From Thiomicrorhabdus sp034722175 (GTDB taxonomy: Bacteria > Pseudomonadota > Gammaproteobacteria > Thiomicrospirales > Thiomicrospiraceae), in contig JAYENR010000126.1 of NCBI GenBank assembly GCA_034722175.1, forward strand, positions 1-49,806: DNA of 49,806 nucleotides, in the 5' to 3' direction. Made by a program: the position numbers and the translations under genes. Each line of letters starts with the position of its first letter. Position 1 is the stretch's first letter. Of this stretch, positions 24,838 through 34,418 are shown piece by piece. Under the pieces are notes generated by a model that saw only the letters and a list, made by a program, of their open reading frames with translations, did not search any database and was not told the DNA's origin.

Positions 24838-25383
24838 TTAGTTGCTTTCCATTTGCGTATTTGAACTGGATAGGCTAGCCCACCACAAACGTAGGCGTAA
24901 ACCAATTTCAGATGTAAAGCCGACTTCTACAAACTCGATTTGGCCACCTGGCGCGATAATAAAGTCGGCTGGCACCGCTTTATTTCCAAACTGTTGCATT
25001 AATTTACCATCGTAATCATTAATGATGATGTTAGGGTTTAACTCATTCAGCTTGGCATACTCTAATAATGCTTGATCATCCCCAGATTGGGTGGCGATAT
25101 TGATGACTTGGTAATCTTCAGCCACGGACTCCACACTGCCTTTTGTCACATCACAGATTGGACACCATGTTGCCCAGATATGAACCAGTGTTGGCTCTTT
25201 AATATCCGCTAAAGAGACGTATTCACCGGTAATAGTTTCCATCTCAATCGCGGGTATCTGACCATGAATGACTTCGCCTTGCATAAACGGACGAAGAGAA
25301 AGGTAGGCGATGACAAAAATTAAAACAGTTAATAGATTTTTAACCCAGCCTTTTTGCCAGAGTTTTGGTGGTTGAGTCGACAT
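24838..25383 (-). CDS. Membrane-anchored thioredoxin-fold disulfide oxidoreductase (TlpA/ScsD-like)
   Basis: This 181-residue protein has one N-terminal membrane segment (NLLTVLIFVIAYLSLRPF, about 16-33) and a periplasmic thioredoxin fold. The active site is ATWCPICDVTKGSVE, giving CPIC, and the cis-Pro loop is AVPADFII. It resembles TlpA/DsbE/ScsD proteins, which reduce or form disulfides in periplasmic partners such as apocytochromes. No cytochrome maturation gene is near. It is upstream of, and abuts, the spermidine-synthase-like gene. Confidence 0.85.
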   Translation of the reverse strand: MSTQPPKLWQKGWVKNLLTVLIFVIAYLSLRPFMQGEVIHGQIPAIEMETITGEYVSLADIKEPTLVHIWATWCPICDVTKGSVESVAEDYQVINIATQSGDDQALLEYAKLNELNPNIIINDYDGKLMQQFGNKAVPADFIIAPGGQIEFVEVGFTSEIGLRLRLWWASLSSSNTQMESN

Positions 25384-25589
25384 AGTTTGGTTTCTTGAGT
25401 TTGTAAAGTTGCAAGCATTATACGGCTTTTCAAAGCTTGAATCTTCATCTTGCTAGACGGTCAAATTAAACGGTATATTTGCCTTTAGAATTTTGAATGA
25501 CTCTGTGTTAGAATACGCGACCTTATTTTTTTATAATTTTCAGTTACATAGCTTGGTTATTAACCATAGTTAAAGAGCGGATTACAACT

Positions 25590-27002
25590 ATGTCGAACCC
25601 TTCACCGTTTACAGGCGGTCTTTACGTTATCACTTACGGTTGTCAGATGAATGAATATGACTCTGACAAGATGGCGAGTTTATTAGAAAAAACGCACGGT
25701 TTAAAGTTGGTAGAAACACCAGAAGAGGCCGATGTGGTTTTAATGAATACCTGTTCGGTGCGTGAGAAAGCACAAGAGAAAGTCTTCTCTGAATTAGGAC
25801 GCTGGTCTAAGTGGAAAGCCAAAAAGCCGAACCGCGTCATTGGCGTCGGGGGCTGTGTAGCGTCTCAAGAAGGTAAGGTGATTCGTCAGCGTGCCCCAAG
25901 TGTCGATGTAATTTTTGGTCCTCAGACACTGCACCGATTGCCCGCGATGATTGATGAAGCACTGGCCGTTCGCGGTGACGATAAGATCAAAAAGAAAAAA
26001 GCGGTGATTGATATCTCGTTCCCAGAAATCGAGAAGTTTGACAACTTGCCAGAACCAGAGGTCAGTGGCGTCTCGGCCATGGTGTCCATTATGGAAGGTT
26101 GTTCAAAGTACTGTACTTTCTGTGTGGTGCCCTATACACGTGGTGAAGAGGTCAGCCGTCCGTTTGAAGATGTGATGCACGAAATTCGTGTGTTGGCTGA
26201 GCAAGGGGTGCGTGAAGTGAACTTGTTAGGTCAAAACGTTAACGCATACCGTGGCGAGATGGAAGACGGTGAAATCGCTGATTTAGCCGTTTTAATGCAT
26301 GCGGTACGAACCATTGATGGTATTGACCGTATTCGTTTCACGACCTCGCATCCAAATGAGATGACGCAAAGTATTATTGACTGTTATGCTGAGATTCCTG
26401 AATTGGTTTCGCATTTACACCTGCCTGTGCAGTCGGGTTCAGATAAAGTCTTGGCGATGATGAAGCGTAACCATATGGTACTTGAATACAAGTCAACCAT
26501 TCGTAAGGTTCGTGCATTGCGTCCAGATTTATGCCTATCGGGTGACTTTATTATTGGTTTCCCAGGAGAAACCTGTGATGACTTTAAAGAGACTCTTGAA
26601 TTAGTTAAAGAGCTTAACTATGACCGTTCATTTAGCTTTATTTACAGTGAACGTCCAGGTACACCAGCAGCAGGCTTCCCTGATGATGAGCCAATGGAAA
26701 AGAAAAAACGCCGCCTGTTTGTATTACAAGAGCAGTTAAACAAACAGACTGCTGCAATTAGCGAAGGCATGATCGGCACGGTTCAGCGTGTGTTGGTTGA
26801 GCGTCTATCGCGTAACTCGTTTGAACAGGTAGCAGGGCGAACTGAAAATAACCGTGTGGTGAACTTTGCAGGCTCGCCTGACTTAATTGGTCAGTTTGTG
26901 GATGTGGAAATTACAGAAGCATTAACCAACTCGTTACGCGGAAAGTTGGTAGCAACGCCAGAAGCAGATTCTCATGTTGCACCGCAATTTCATTCGCTTT
27001 AA
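25590..27002 (+). CDS. miaB: tRNA-2-methylthio-N6-dimethylallyladenosine synthase
   Basis: This radical-SAM methylthiotransferase adds the 2-methylthio group to i6A37 of tRNAs reading U-initial codons. The 470 residues have the N-terminal UPF0004 domain with its three cluster cysteines (YGCQMNEYDSDK, MNTCSVREKA, GVGGCVASQEG), the radical-SAM CxxxCxxC in MEGCSKYCTFCVVPYTRG, and a C-terminal TRAM domain (VLVERLSRNSFEQVAGRTENNRVVNF). It heads the miaB-ybeZ-ybeY-ybeX-lnt block, with the order known from E. coli. Confidence 0.97.
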   Translation: MSNPSPFTGGLYVITYGCQMNEYDSDKMASLLEKTHGLKLVETPEEADVVLMNTCSVREKAQEKVFSELGRWSKWKAKKPNRVIGVGGCVASQEGKVIRQRAPSVDVIFGPQTLHRLPAMIDEALAVRGDDKIKKKKAVIDISFPEIEKFDNLPEPEVSGVSAMVSIMEGCSKYCTFCVVPYTRGEEVSRPFEDVMHEIRVLAEQGVREVNLLGQNVNAYRGEMEDGEIADLAVLMHAVRTIDGIDRIRFTTSHPNEMTQSIIDCYAEIPELVSHLHLPVQSGSDKVLAMMKRNHMVLEYKSTIRKVRALRPDLCLSGDFIIGFPGETCDDFKETLELVKELNYDRSFSFIYSERPGTPAAGFPDDEPMEKKKRRLFVLQEQLNKQTAAISEGMIGTVQRVLVERLSRNSFEQVAGRTENNRVVNFAGSPDLIGQFVDVEITEALTNSLRGKLVATPEADSHVAPQFHSL

Positions 27003-27038
27003 TTTCAAAAACAAAACGATAAAACATTGAAACCGACT

Positions 27039-27077
27039 AAAACGTTATTATTCATTATGGATAGTAACGTTTTTTTA
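27039..27077 (+). terminator. Terminator after miaB
   Basis: AAAACGTTA (27039-27047) pairs with TAACGTTTT (27065-27073) and runs into more T residues. It lies 37 bases past the miaB stop and just before the PhoH-like gene, so part of the transcripts may end here. Confidence 0.7.
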
Positions 27078-27095
27078 TTTTTAAGAGAGTGACCT

Positions 27096-28070
27096 TTGTC
27101 GACCTTACATACCATTCAATTTAATCTTTACCCGGAAGATAACGAGCGCCTACAAAATCTATTTGGTTGGCACAATGAACACCTCGAACAAGTGGAGTTA
27201 CGTTTAGGGGTGGAGGTCAATTCGCGTGGTTTTTCAATCTCGGTGACGGGGTTGGGGGATCGTGTGGTGCAGGCCGAACAGTTTATTCGTGACTTATACG
27301 TTGAGACTGAATCGGAAACCTTAACGCCACAAAAAATTCATTTGGCGTTACACGATTTGAACTTGGATGATCCACAAGCCTTAACCGCGGAACAGAAGTT
27401 AATTAAAACGCGCCGTAAAGTCATTAAAACGCGTAATGCTAACCAGGCGCAGTATGTGGAGTCGATTCAGAATCACGATGTGAATTTTGGAATCGGCCCT
27501 GCGGGAACCGGTAAAACCTATCTGGCCGTAGCGAGTGCGGTGCACGCGTTAGAGAATGAGCAAGTTCGTAGAATTATTTTAACCCGGCCTGCTGTTGAAG
27601 CGGGTGAGAAACTTGGCTTTTTACCGGGTGATTTAAGTCAGAAAGTGGATCCTTATCTACGACCTTTGTTTGATGCTCTGTTTGAGATGCTTGGTTTTGA
27701 AGCGGTTGAACGCATGATTGAAAAAAATGTGATTGAGGTTGCTCCGTTGGCCTTTATGCGTGGCCGAACCTTGAATGAAGCTTTTATTATTTTGGATGAA
27801 GCGCAAAACACCACTGTGGAACAGATGAAGATGTTTTTGACCCGTATGGGTTTTAATTCGACGGCGGTGATTACGGGTGACATTACTCAATGCGACCTGC
27901 CGAAACATCAAAAGTCGGGTTTACGTCACGTGATTGAGGTGCTGGAGGGTGTGGAAGACATTGGGTTTACATTCTATCAAGCAAAAGATGTGGTTCGTCA
28001 TCCGTTGGTACAGCAAATTGTTAAAGCTTATGATCGACATGAACGTCATCAAGAAAGGCCAACCAAATAG
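27096..28070 (+). CDS. ybeZ: PhoH-like ATPase YbeZ
   Basis: This 324-residue cytoplasmic ATPase of the PhoH family is thought to act with the YbeY endoribonuclease in RNA processing. Walker A is GPAGTGKTYLAVASAV, Walker B is FIILDEAQNTTVEQMKMFLTRMG, and VITGDITQCDLP follows. It starts at TTG 27096: the codon two before is a TGA, no in-frame ATG precedes the homology, and AAGAGAG lies six bases upstream. A KH-like N-terminal region of about 110 residues comes before the ATPase. ybeY follows after 110 bases. Confidence 0.93.
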   Translation: MSTLHTIQFNLYPEDNERLQNLFGWHNEHLEQVELRLGVEVNSRGFSISVTGLGDRVVQAEQFIRDLYVETESETLTPQKIHLALHDLNLDDPQALTAEQKLIKTRRKVIKTRNANQAQYVESIQNHDVNFGIGPAGTGKTYLAVASAVHALENEQVRRIILTRPAVEAGEKLGFLPGDLSQKVDPYLRPLFDALFEMLGFEAVERMIEKNVIEVAPLAFMRGRTLNEAFIILDEAQNTTVEQMKMFLTRMGFNSTAVITGDITQCDLPKHQKSGLRHVIEVLEGVEDIGFTFYQAKDVVRHPLVQQIVKAYDRHERHQERPTK

Positions 28071-28180
28071 TTTTCAATGAAATAAAGACAGCTCATGACT
28101 TGAACTAACAAGCAGTGATTGAGTTCTAGGTATAAATCAGGATAATCAACAGGTAATGACGTTTGATTTGGGGTGGAATC

Positions 28181-28660
28181 ATGGTTGAGATAGATTTACA
28201 GTGGGGAGTGGATGCTTTGGCATTACCGACCCTTGAGCAGTGTCAGGAGTGGGTACAAGCCAGTTTGATTGGTGACACCGCTTCAGAAGCCAATGAGTTG
28301 ACAGTTCGCATTGTCGATCCAGAAGAGAGCCAAGCGTTAAACCGTGATTACCGTGGTAAAGAGAAGCCAACCAATGTGTTGTCTTTTGAGTTTGAAAACC
28401 CGCCAGGCCTGGTCGATTTAGGGGAAGGTTTACCTTATTTGGGTGATCTGATTATTTGTGCAGATGTGGTGGAGCAAGAAGCCAAAGAGCAGAACAAAAC
28501 TCTAGAAGAGCATTGGGCACATATGATTGTCCACGGCACCTTGCATTTGCAAGGGTTTGATCATCTTGATGACGAACAAGCCGAAGAGATGGAGTCGTTA
28601 GAGGTCGAAATCATGCATGGTTTGGGCTATGCCGATCCCTATGAAGTTGTCGATAAATAG
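28181..28660 (+). CDS. ybeY: rRNA maturation endoribonuclease YbeY
   Basis: YbeY is a zinc endoribonuclease needed for 16S rRNA 3' processing and ribosome quality control. The 159 residues hold the zinc signature HGTLHLQGFDHLDDEQAEEME with its three His, and the conserved LNRDYRGKEKPTNVLSF and YLGDLIIC blocks. ATG 28181 is chosen over the upstream TTG at 28163 because GGGGTGG directly precedes it. It contains one CAGGCCTG at 28404, read as Pro-Gly-Leu. Confidence 0.95.
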   Translation: MVEIDLQWGVDALALPTLEQCQEWVQASLIGDTASEANELTVRIVDPEESQALNRDYRGKEKPTNVLSFEFENPPGLVDLGEGLPYLGDLIICADVVEQEAKEQNKTLEEHWAHMIVHGTLHLQGFDHLDDEQAEEMESLEVEIMHGLGYADPYEVVDK

Positions 28661-28710
28661 AACACTATAAAATATCAAAGAATTTAACAATTAAAGGGTA
28701 ACAAAAACTA

Positions 28711-29577
28711 ATGAGTGACAGTAGCAACGGCTCTTCGTGGTTAGAGCGTCTTGGAAAGGTATTTTCAGATGAACCGGAGAGTCGAGAAGAACTTCTTGAA
28801 GTTATTAAAGATGCACAATCACAAGGGATTATCGACTCTGATGTGCAGTTGATGATTGAAGGGGTGTTAAATGTTTCTGAGGCACGTGTTCGTGACATTA
28901 TGATTCCCAAAATGCAGATAGAAGTGGTGGATGCGTCTGAAACCTTAGAAGCCATTATCAATAAAATGTTGGTGAGCTCTCACTCACGCTATCCGGTTAT
29001 TGATGGTTCAAACGGCAATATTGTCGGTGTGCTACTGGCAAAAGATGTGTTTCGTGCCGTTGTCAAAGGCGAGTTAAACAGTAAGGATGATCTTGCGAAA
29101 ATCTATCGTGAAGCGACCTTTGTACCTGAAAGTAAACGTTTGAATATGTTGTTACATGAGTTCAAATCCAGTCGTAGGCATATGGCGATTGTAATGGATG
29201 AGTATGCTGAACTGGCAGGGCTGGTTACCATTGAAGATGTGCTTGAACAGATCGTTGGCGATATTGCCGATGAACACGATGAAGTTGAATCTGATCTGAT
29301 TCAAAAACATATCAGTGGTGCCTATAATGTGGATGCCATTACTGACCTTGAAGATTTTAACAAGTTCTTTAATGTGGAAGCGCCGTTAGAAAATAGTGAA
29401 ACCATTGGTGGTGTGCTTGCATTTGAGTTAGGGCATGTTCCGGTTGAAGATGAAGAGATCGAACTGTTTGGTTTGCATTTTAAAGTTCTCAAGGCTACGG
29501 AAAGACGCGCCGAGCTGTTCCAGGTTAAACCGATTGAAGCCTCGGTAGAAGAGCTAGTCGCCTCGGAGGCTGTGTAA
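28711..29577 (+). CDS. ybeX: CorC/YbeX CBS-domain protein
   Basis: This 288-residue cytoplasmic protein has two CBS domains (VRDIMIPKMQIEVVDASETLE; MAIVMDEYAELAGLVTIEDVLEQIVGDI) and a C-terminal CorC/HlyC transporter-associated domain (SGAYNVDAITDLEDFNKFF, LFGLHFKVLKATERRAELFQV). It lacks the membrane domain of CorB-type proteins. In E. coli YbeX is tied to magnesium/cobalt tolerance and ribosome metabolism. It is directly followed by lnt, whose start lies next to its stop. Confidence 0.92.
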   Translation: MSDSSNGSSWLERLGKVFSDEPESREELLEVIKDAQSQGIIDSDVQLMIEGVLNVSEARVRDIMIPKMQIEVVDASETLEAIINKMLVSSHSRYPVIDGSNGNIVGVLLAKDVFRAVVKGELNSKDDLAKIYREATFVPESKRLNMLLHEFKSSRRHMAIVMDEYAELAGLVTIEDVLEQIVGDIADEHDEVESDLIQKHISGAYNVDAITDLEDFNKFFNVEAPLENSETIGGVLAFELGHVPVEDEEIELFGLHFKVLKATERRAELFQVKPIEASVEELVASEAV

Positions 29578-31128
29578 TTGAAAGCCGCTTTTTTAAAAGG
29601 TATTCAGCTTTTTAACCCTAAGAAAAGTCACCTTTTGGCGCTTGTGCTGGGAGGTATCTCGGTTCTGGCGTTTGCACCGTTTGAGTTCTCCCCTGTTATT
29701 TTGGGTTCCTTGGCCGGCCTATTTTGGCTATGGCTCAATGCGGAAAGCCGTTTTGATGGCTTTAAACTTGGTCTTTGGTTTGGCTTGGGGATCTATGGGG
29801 TTGGTGTCAGTTGGCTGTTCTCGAGTATGTACTTTTATTCGGGCGTTCCGCTGGTTTTGGCTGTTCTAGCCACCTTTGCTTTTGTGTTTTTCTTGTCACT
29901 TTATACTGGCCTGTCAGGCTGGTTAGCTCGTTATTTTTTCGATAAAAACCGACCAGGCCTGATGATGTTTGTACTGTTTCCGGCAGTTTGGGTGTTAGCA
30001 GAACTGTTGCGTGGGAGTGTGTTTGGCGGCTTCCCATTCTTGCAAGTTGGAACCACACACCTTGGCACTTGGCTTGACGGTTACGCGCCAGTGTTGGGTG
30101 TGTTAGGTGTGAGTTGGATGGTGGCGATGAGTGCCGGTTTGCTACTCTGGTTTGTGACCCAGCGTTCTTGGGTTGGGCCGAGTACCTTGTTGTGTTTATT
30201 GTGGTCGTTGGGCGGATTGTTGCAAGACGTTGAATGGGTGCAAGAGTCAGGCAAACCGATTGATATCGCGTTGATTCAAGGGAATATTCCTCAGGATAAA
30301 AAGTGGGATCAGAAGGAATTTTACCCTTCTCTTAAAACCTATGTGTCGCTTACCAAACAGAATATGGATGCAGACGTGATTGTCTGGCCAGAAACCGCGA
30401 TTGCGACTTATTATGAAACGGTTGAGAAAGGAGCCTTAAGAACCTTTATTAAAGACGCGAAAATGCTGAATACCGATATTCTTGCTGGTGTTATTACTGG
30501 AGAAGAGGGCTCGGATAATTATTACAATGCGTTGGTTAATTTACATAACCCTGAAGAGCGTTATTTGAAAACGCATCTAGTGCCGTTTAGTGAGTTCTTT
30601 CCGTTATATTCTCTGTTTGATTTCTTAGCAGGCCTGTTTGATATTCCATTTGCGACCTTTTCGCATGGTCCACAAGATCAGAAACCGATGATATTGGGGG
30701 GGCAGCCTGCGGCATTGAGTATCTGTTATGAGATGGCATTTGGTGAAGAGTTAGCTCAGTCTTTGCCTGAAGCGAAATACATGATTACGGTTAGTAACGA
30801 TGCTTGGTTTGCACATACCTTTGAACCACATCAACAGGTGCAAGACGTTAAAATGCGTGCGTTAGAATTAGGTCGTGAAATTGCACGTAGCACCAATACC
30901 GGTCAAACGATCATTGTCGGTGTAGATGGGGAAATTAAAGCTTCCATTGAAGCCTATCAGCAAGGTGTATTGCGTGGTACGGTGCAACCTTATGAAGGGA
31001 TGACCTTCTATGCGGAATGGAAACAGTTACCGATTCTGTTTATGTTATTTACTGTGTTTGGATTTATCTTAAGTAAACGTTATTTCTTAACAGGACGTTT
31101 CTCTAAGGTTGAATCAAAGCAAACCTAA
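29578..31128 (+). CDS. lnt: Apolipoprotein N-acyltransferase
   Basis: Lnt transfers the third acyl chain to the N-terminal cysteine of lipoproteins in the inner membrane. The 516 residues have about seven membrane segments and a nitrilase-like periplasmic domain. The catalytic triad is visible: Glu in VWPETAIATYY, Lys in YLKTHLVPFSEFFPL and Cys in ALSICYEMAFG. It starts at TTG 29578, directly after the ybeX stop; GGAGG at 29565-29569 with an eight-base gap supports it. Two CAGGCCTG copies lie in the gene (29954, 30629) and one just after it (31129). Confidence 0.95.
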   Translation: MKAAFLKGIQLFNPKKSHLLALVLGGISVLAFAPFEFSPVILGSLAGLFWLWLNAESRFDGFKLGLWFGLGIYGVGVSWLFSSMYFYSGVPLVLAVLATFAFVFFLSLYTGLSGWLARYFFDKNRPGLMMFVLFPAVWVLAELLRGSVFGGFPFLQVGTTHLGTWLDGYAPVLGVLGVSWMVAMSAGLLLWFVTQRSWVGPSTLLCLLWSLGGLLQDVEWVQESGKPIDIALIQGNIPQDKKWDQKEFYPSLKTYVSLTKQNMDADVIVWPETAIATYYETVEKGALRTFIKDAKMLNTDILAGVITGEEGSDNYYNALVNLHNPEERYLKTHLVPFSEFFPLYSLFDFLAGLFDIPFATFSHGPQDQKPMILGGQPAALSICYEMAFGEELAQSLPEAKYMITVSNDAWFAHTFEPHQQVQDVKMRALELGREIARSTNTGQTIIVGVDGEIKASIEAYQQGVLRGTVQPYEGMTFYAEWKQLPILFMLFTVFGFILSKRYFLTGRFSKVESKQT

Positions 31129-31172
31129 CAGGCCTGGTCAGAATAACAAATAGAGTTGAATTTGTTTGAAAT

Positions 31173-31206
31173 AAAAAGGCGGAATCCTAACGGGTTCTGC
31201 CTTTCT
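31173..31206 (+). terminator. Terminator after lnt
   Basis: AAAGGC-G-GAATCC (31175-31187) pairs with GGGTTC-T-GCCTTT (31192-31204) around a TAAC loop, with one mismatch and one G-U pair, and a T-rich stretch follows. It may also serve the convergent YbeL-like gene. Confidence 0.8.
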
Positions 31207-31263
31207 GTTTTTGGGTGTTTTTTCAAAGAAATAACTCATGCTCATATTAGGTATAAGTGTTAA

Positions 31264-31662
31264 TTAGTGGCGTGGAGGCTTTTCTTGCAAGATCGGATGG
31301 TTTTCGTCCATCGCTGCCGCTAAACGCATTCTTAAAACCGTAATATCCGTTGGGTCAGCCAAGCTTAACGCTTTATCAATTAAGATTTTTTCTAAAACCG
31401 GCAAGTCCATATTTAAGAAGTCTTCCACACCTTGCTCGACATCCGCTAAATATTCCGCGGTTTGCATAATATCTGCGTGTACGTCTTTTTGCACCGTATC
31501 AAACTCTTTGGCAGTCAACTCTGCAAGATCGTGATCGGCTTTCTCTGTTTTTTCAATTGCTTGGCCTAATACCGACCAGGTGGCCTGTTCAGTTTTAATT
31601 GCGGTTTCTTTCGCAAAATTCAGCAATGTTCGATAGGCGTGCAACATTTTATGTTGGCTCAT
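31264..31662 (-). CDS. YbeL-like (DUF1451-type) helical protein without zinc ribbon
   Basis: This 132-residue protein is nearly all helical and acidic (TEKADHDLAELTAKEFDTVQ, DIMQTAEYLADVEQGVEDFL). It sits between lnt and leuS, divergent from leuS, where E. coli has ybeL. The pattern of the first 80 residues resembles YbeL. The C-terminal zinc ribbon of YbeL (two CxxC pairs) is missing: there is no cysteine at all, and the chain ends in ILQEKPPRH. The assignment rests on position and helical pattern. The function of the family is unknown. Confidence 0.55.
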   Translation of the reverse strand: MSQHKMLHAYRTLLNFAKETAIKTEQATWSVLGQAIEKTEKADHDLAELTAKEFDTVQKDVHADIMQTAEYLADVEQGVEDFLNMDLPVLEKILIDKALSLADPTDITVLRMRLAAAMDENHPILQEKPPRH

Positions 31663-31844
31663 TATTTTTCCCTCATAGGTCTGGTATCTACTATAATATT
31701 GAACTTATTTATTTTATTAATCAAGCCGTAATTTAAACAATAAATTGCGTTATAAGTTTGGTTTGATTTCATTGCATTAAAAACTGAGATTTTATCGTGT
31801 TAAATCATGCAAAAATTTCAAATTATTGAGTAGAAGAAAAATTC

Positions 31845-34310
31845 ATGTCAGAAGTTCAGTACCAGCCGCAACAACTTGAAACCGAAATTCAGAAATATTG
31901 GGATGATAATCAGACCTTTGTTGTAGAAGAAGATAGCAGCAAAGAGAAGTATTACTGTCTTTCAATGTTCCCCTACCCAAGTGGTAAGTTGCATATGGGG
32001 CATGTACGTAACTACACAATCGGGGATGTGATTTCACGTTACCACCGTATGTTGGGTAAAAACGTATTACAGCCAATGGGTTGGGATGCGTTTGGTCTGC
32101 CGGCAGAAAATGCGGCGATGCAGCATAAGGTGGCACCGGCTAAATGGACCTATGAAAACATCGACTACATGCGTAATCAGCTTAAATCGTTAGGGTTAGG
32201 CTATGACTGGACACGTGAGGTGGCAACCTGTCACCCGGAATATTACCGTTGGGAGCAGTGGTTATTCACTAAGTTGATGGAAAAAGGTCTGGTTTACCGT
32301 AAATTATCGGTGGTGAACTGGGATCCGGTCGATATGACCGTATTGGCTAACGAGCAGGTCATTGACGGTAAAGGTTGGCGTTCAGGTGCGCCGGTTGAGC
32401 GTAAAGAGATCGCACAGTGGTTCTTACGTATCACCGATTATGCTGAAGAGTTATTGCAAGATTTGGACAAGTTGGATGGTTGGCCTGAACAGGTTAAGAC
32501 GATGCAGAAAAACTGGATTGGTAAATCAACCGGTCTGCAAATCTCTTTCCCAATCGTCGGTAAAGAGAATCAAACATTAGATGTGTACACGACACGTCCT
32601 GATACCTTAATGGGGGTGACCTATGTGGCGATTGCGGCTGATCACCCAATGGCACATAAAGCGGCGGTTAATAATGAACCTTTAGAACGTTTTATTGAAG
32701 AGTGCTCGCATATCTCAACTGCCGAAGCCGACATGGAAACCATGGAGAAGAAAGGGGTTGATACAGGCATTCGTGTGACGCATCCGATTACCGGTGAAGA
32801 GGTGCCTGTTTGGGCGGCGAACTTTGTATTGATGGGGTACGGAACGGGTGCGGTCATGTCGGTTCCAGCCCATGATCAGCGTGATTATGAATTTGCTAAG
32901 GCATACGGGTTGGATATTAAAGCCGTTATCGCACCGAATGCTGAAGAGATGGCGGATGTGTCTGAAGCTGCGTTCACTGAAAAAGGCGTGCTGGTCAACT
33001 CTGGTCAGTTTGATGGTTTGAAATCGAAACAAGCTTTACATGAAATGGCTAAGGCTTTGGGTGAGAAAAACCTAGGTGAGAAGCAAACTAACTATCGGCT
33101 GCGTGATTGGGGTATCTCTCGTCAGCGTTATTGGGGTTGCCCAATTCCGGTTATTTACTGCCCAGCTTGTGGTGCTTTACCCGTTCCAGAAGAACAGTTG
33201 CCAGTTAAGTTACCTGAAGATGTGGTGCCAGATGGTTCAGGCTCACCTTTAGCAAAAATGGACAGCTTTAAAAATTGTGAATGTCCGCAGTGTGGTGGTC
33301 GTGCTAAACGTGAAACCGATACCTTTGATACCTTCTTTGAATCGTCCTGGTACCATGCTCGTTATACCTCAAAAGATAATTCGGAAGCGATGTTAGATGA
33401 ACGTGCCGATTATTGGGCGCCGGTTGATCAGTATATTGGTGGAATTGAACATGCGATTTTGCACTTGTTGTATGCACGTTTTTTCCACAAGTTGATGCGT
33501 GATCAAGGTTTGGTGAATTCTGATGAACCGTTTAAAAACTTATTGACTCAAGGTATGGTTTTGCTAGACGGCAGCAAGATGTCTAAGTCAAAAGGCAACA
33601 CGGTTGACCCACAAGGCCTGATTGAAAAGTTTGGTGCAGATACCGTTCGTCTATTCATTATGTTTGCAGCACCGCCAGAGCAAAGTTTGGAGTGGTCAGA
33701 CAAAGGGGTAGAAGGGGCGCATCGTTTCCTTAATCGTGTTTGGCGTCAAGTACACTCTCACGTTGAAGCAGGCCTGGTCAGTTCTACAGTGGCAGCAGAC
33801 AGCTTAAATAAAGAGCAGAAAGCCTTACGTCTGAAAGTGCATGAAACCTTACAGAAAGTCACCGACGATATGGGGCGTCGTCAGCACTTTAATACCGCGA
33901 TAGCAGCGTGTATGGAGTTGATGAACGAACTCAGTAAGTTCAAAGACGAATCGGATGCTGGTCGTGCGGTGATGCAAGAAGCGCTAGAGATTTTGGTGGC
34001 GATGCTGTCACCGATGACACCTCACTTATCGCAAAGCTTGTGGACGTCTTTGGGTAAAACCGATTTAGTGTTGGATTCAGCTTGGCCAGAAGTCGATGAA
34101 GCAGCGCTGGTGAAATCAGAAATTGAACTGATGGTGCAGGTCAACGGTAAACTGCGAGGCAAGATCGAAGTAGCGGCGGACGCCGATAAAGGTTCCATTT
34201 TAGCCGCAGCGAAAGCCGATGAATCGGTATTGAAATTCATTGATGGCAAAGAGATTGTTAAAGAGATTGTGGTGCCAGGCCGTTTGGTTAACTTAGTTGT
34301 GAAAGGCTAA
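31845..34310 (+). CDS. leuS: Leucyl-tRNA synthetase
   Basis: This class I aminoacyl-tRNA synthetase has 821 residues. The HIGH motif appears as FPYPSGKLHMGHVRNY and the KMSKS loop as DGSKMSKSKGNTVDP. The editing domain holds the conserved TTRPDTLMGVTY and AVMSVPAHDQRDYEFA. A zinc-type cysteine insert is visible (YCPACGALPVP ... CECPQCGG). Length matches bacterial LeuRS. It begins the leuS-lptE-holA block. Confidence 0.98.
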   Translation: MSEVQYQPQQLETEIQKYWDDNQTFVVEEDSSKEKYYCLSMFPYPSGKLHMGHVRNYTIGDVISRYHRMLGKNVLQPMGWDAFGLPAENAAMQHKVAPAKWTYENIDYMRNQLKSLGLGYDWTREVATCHPEYYRWEQWLFTKLMEKGLVYRKLSVVNWDPVDMTVLANEQVIDGKGWRSGAPVERKEIAQWFLRITDYAEELLQDLDKLDGWPEQVKTMQKNWIGKSTGLQISFPIVGKENQTLDVYTTRPDTLMGVTYVAIAADHPMAHKAAVNNEPLERFIEECSHISTAEADMETMEKKGVDTGIRVTHPITGEEVPVWAANFVLMGYGTGAVMSVPAHDQRDYEFAKAYGLDIKAVIAPNAEEMADVSEAAFTEKGVLVNSGQFDGLKSKQALHEMAKALGEKNLGEKQTNYRLRDWGISRQRYWGCPIPVIYCPACGALPVPEEQLPVKLPEDVVPDGSGSPLAKMDSFKNCECPQCGGRAKRETDTFDTFFESSWYHARYTSKDNSEAMLDERADYWAPVDQYIGGIEHAILHLLYARFFHKLMRDQGLVNSDEPFKNLLTQGMVLLDGSKMSKSKGNTVDPQGLIEKFGADTVRLFIMFAAPPEQSLEWSDKGVEGAHRFLNRVWRQVHSHVEAGLVSSTVAADSLNKEQKALRLKVHETLQKVTDDMGRRQHFNTAIAACMELMNELSKFKDESDAGRAVMQEALEILVAMLSPMTPHLSQSLWTSLGKTDLVLDSAWPEVDEAALVKSEIELMVQVNGKLRGKIEVAADADKGSILAAAKADESVLKFIDGKEIVKEIVVPGRLVNLVVKG

Positions 34311-34418
34311 ACCTAAATGAACACTGAGATAAACGTTGAAAAACGCATTTTAAAAACCGAACAGGCCTTTATACCCCCTTGCGGGGTGTGGTCAGTTTTC
34401 CAAAACTGGAAAAACTCG

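Noticed and set aside
34317..34418. N-terminal extension of LptE from ATG 34317
   Set aside because: It would put 34 residues before a clear lipoprotein signal peptide, and the DNA there forms hairpins.
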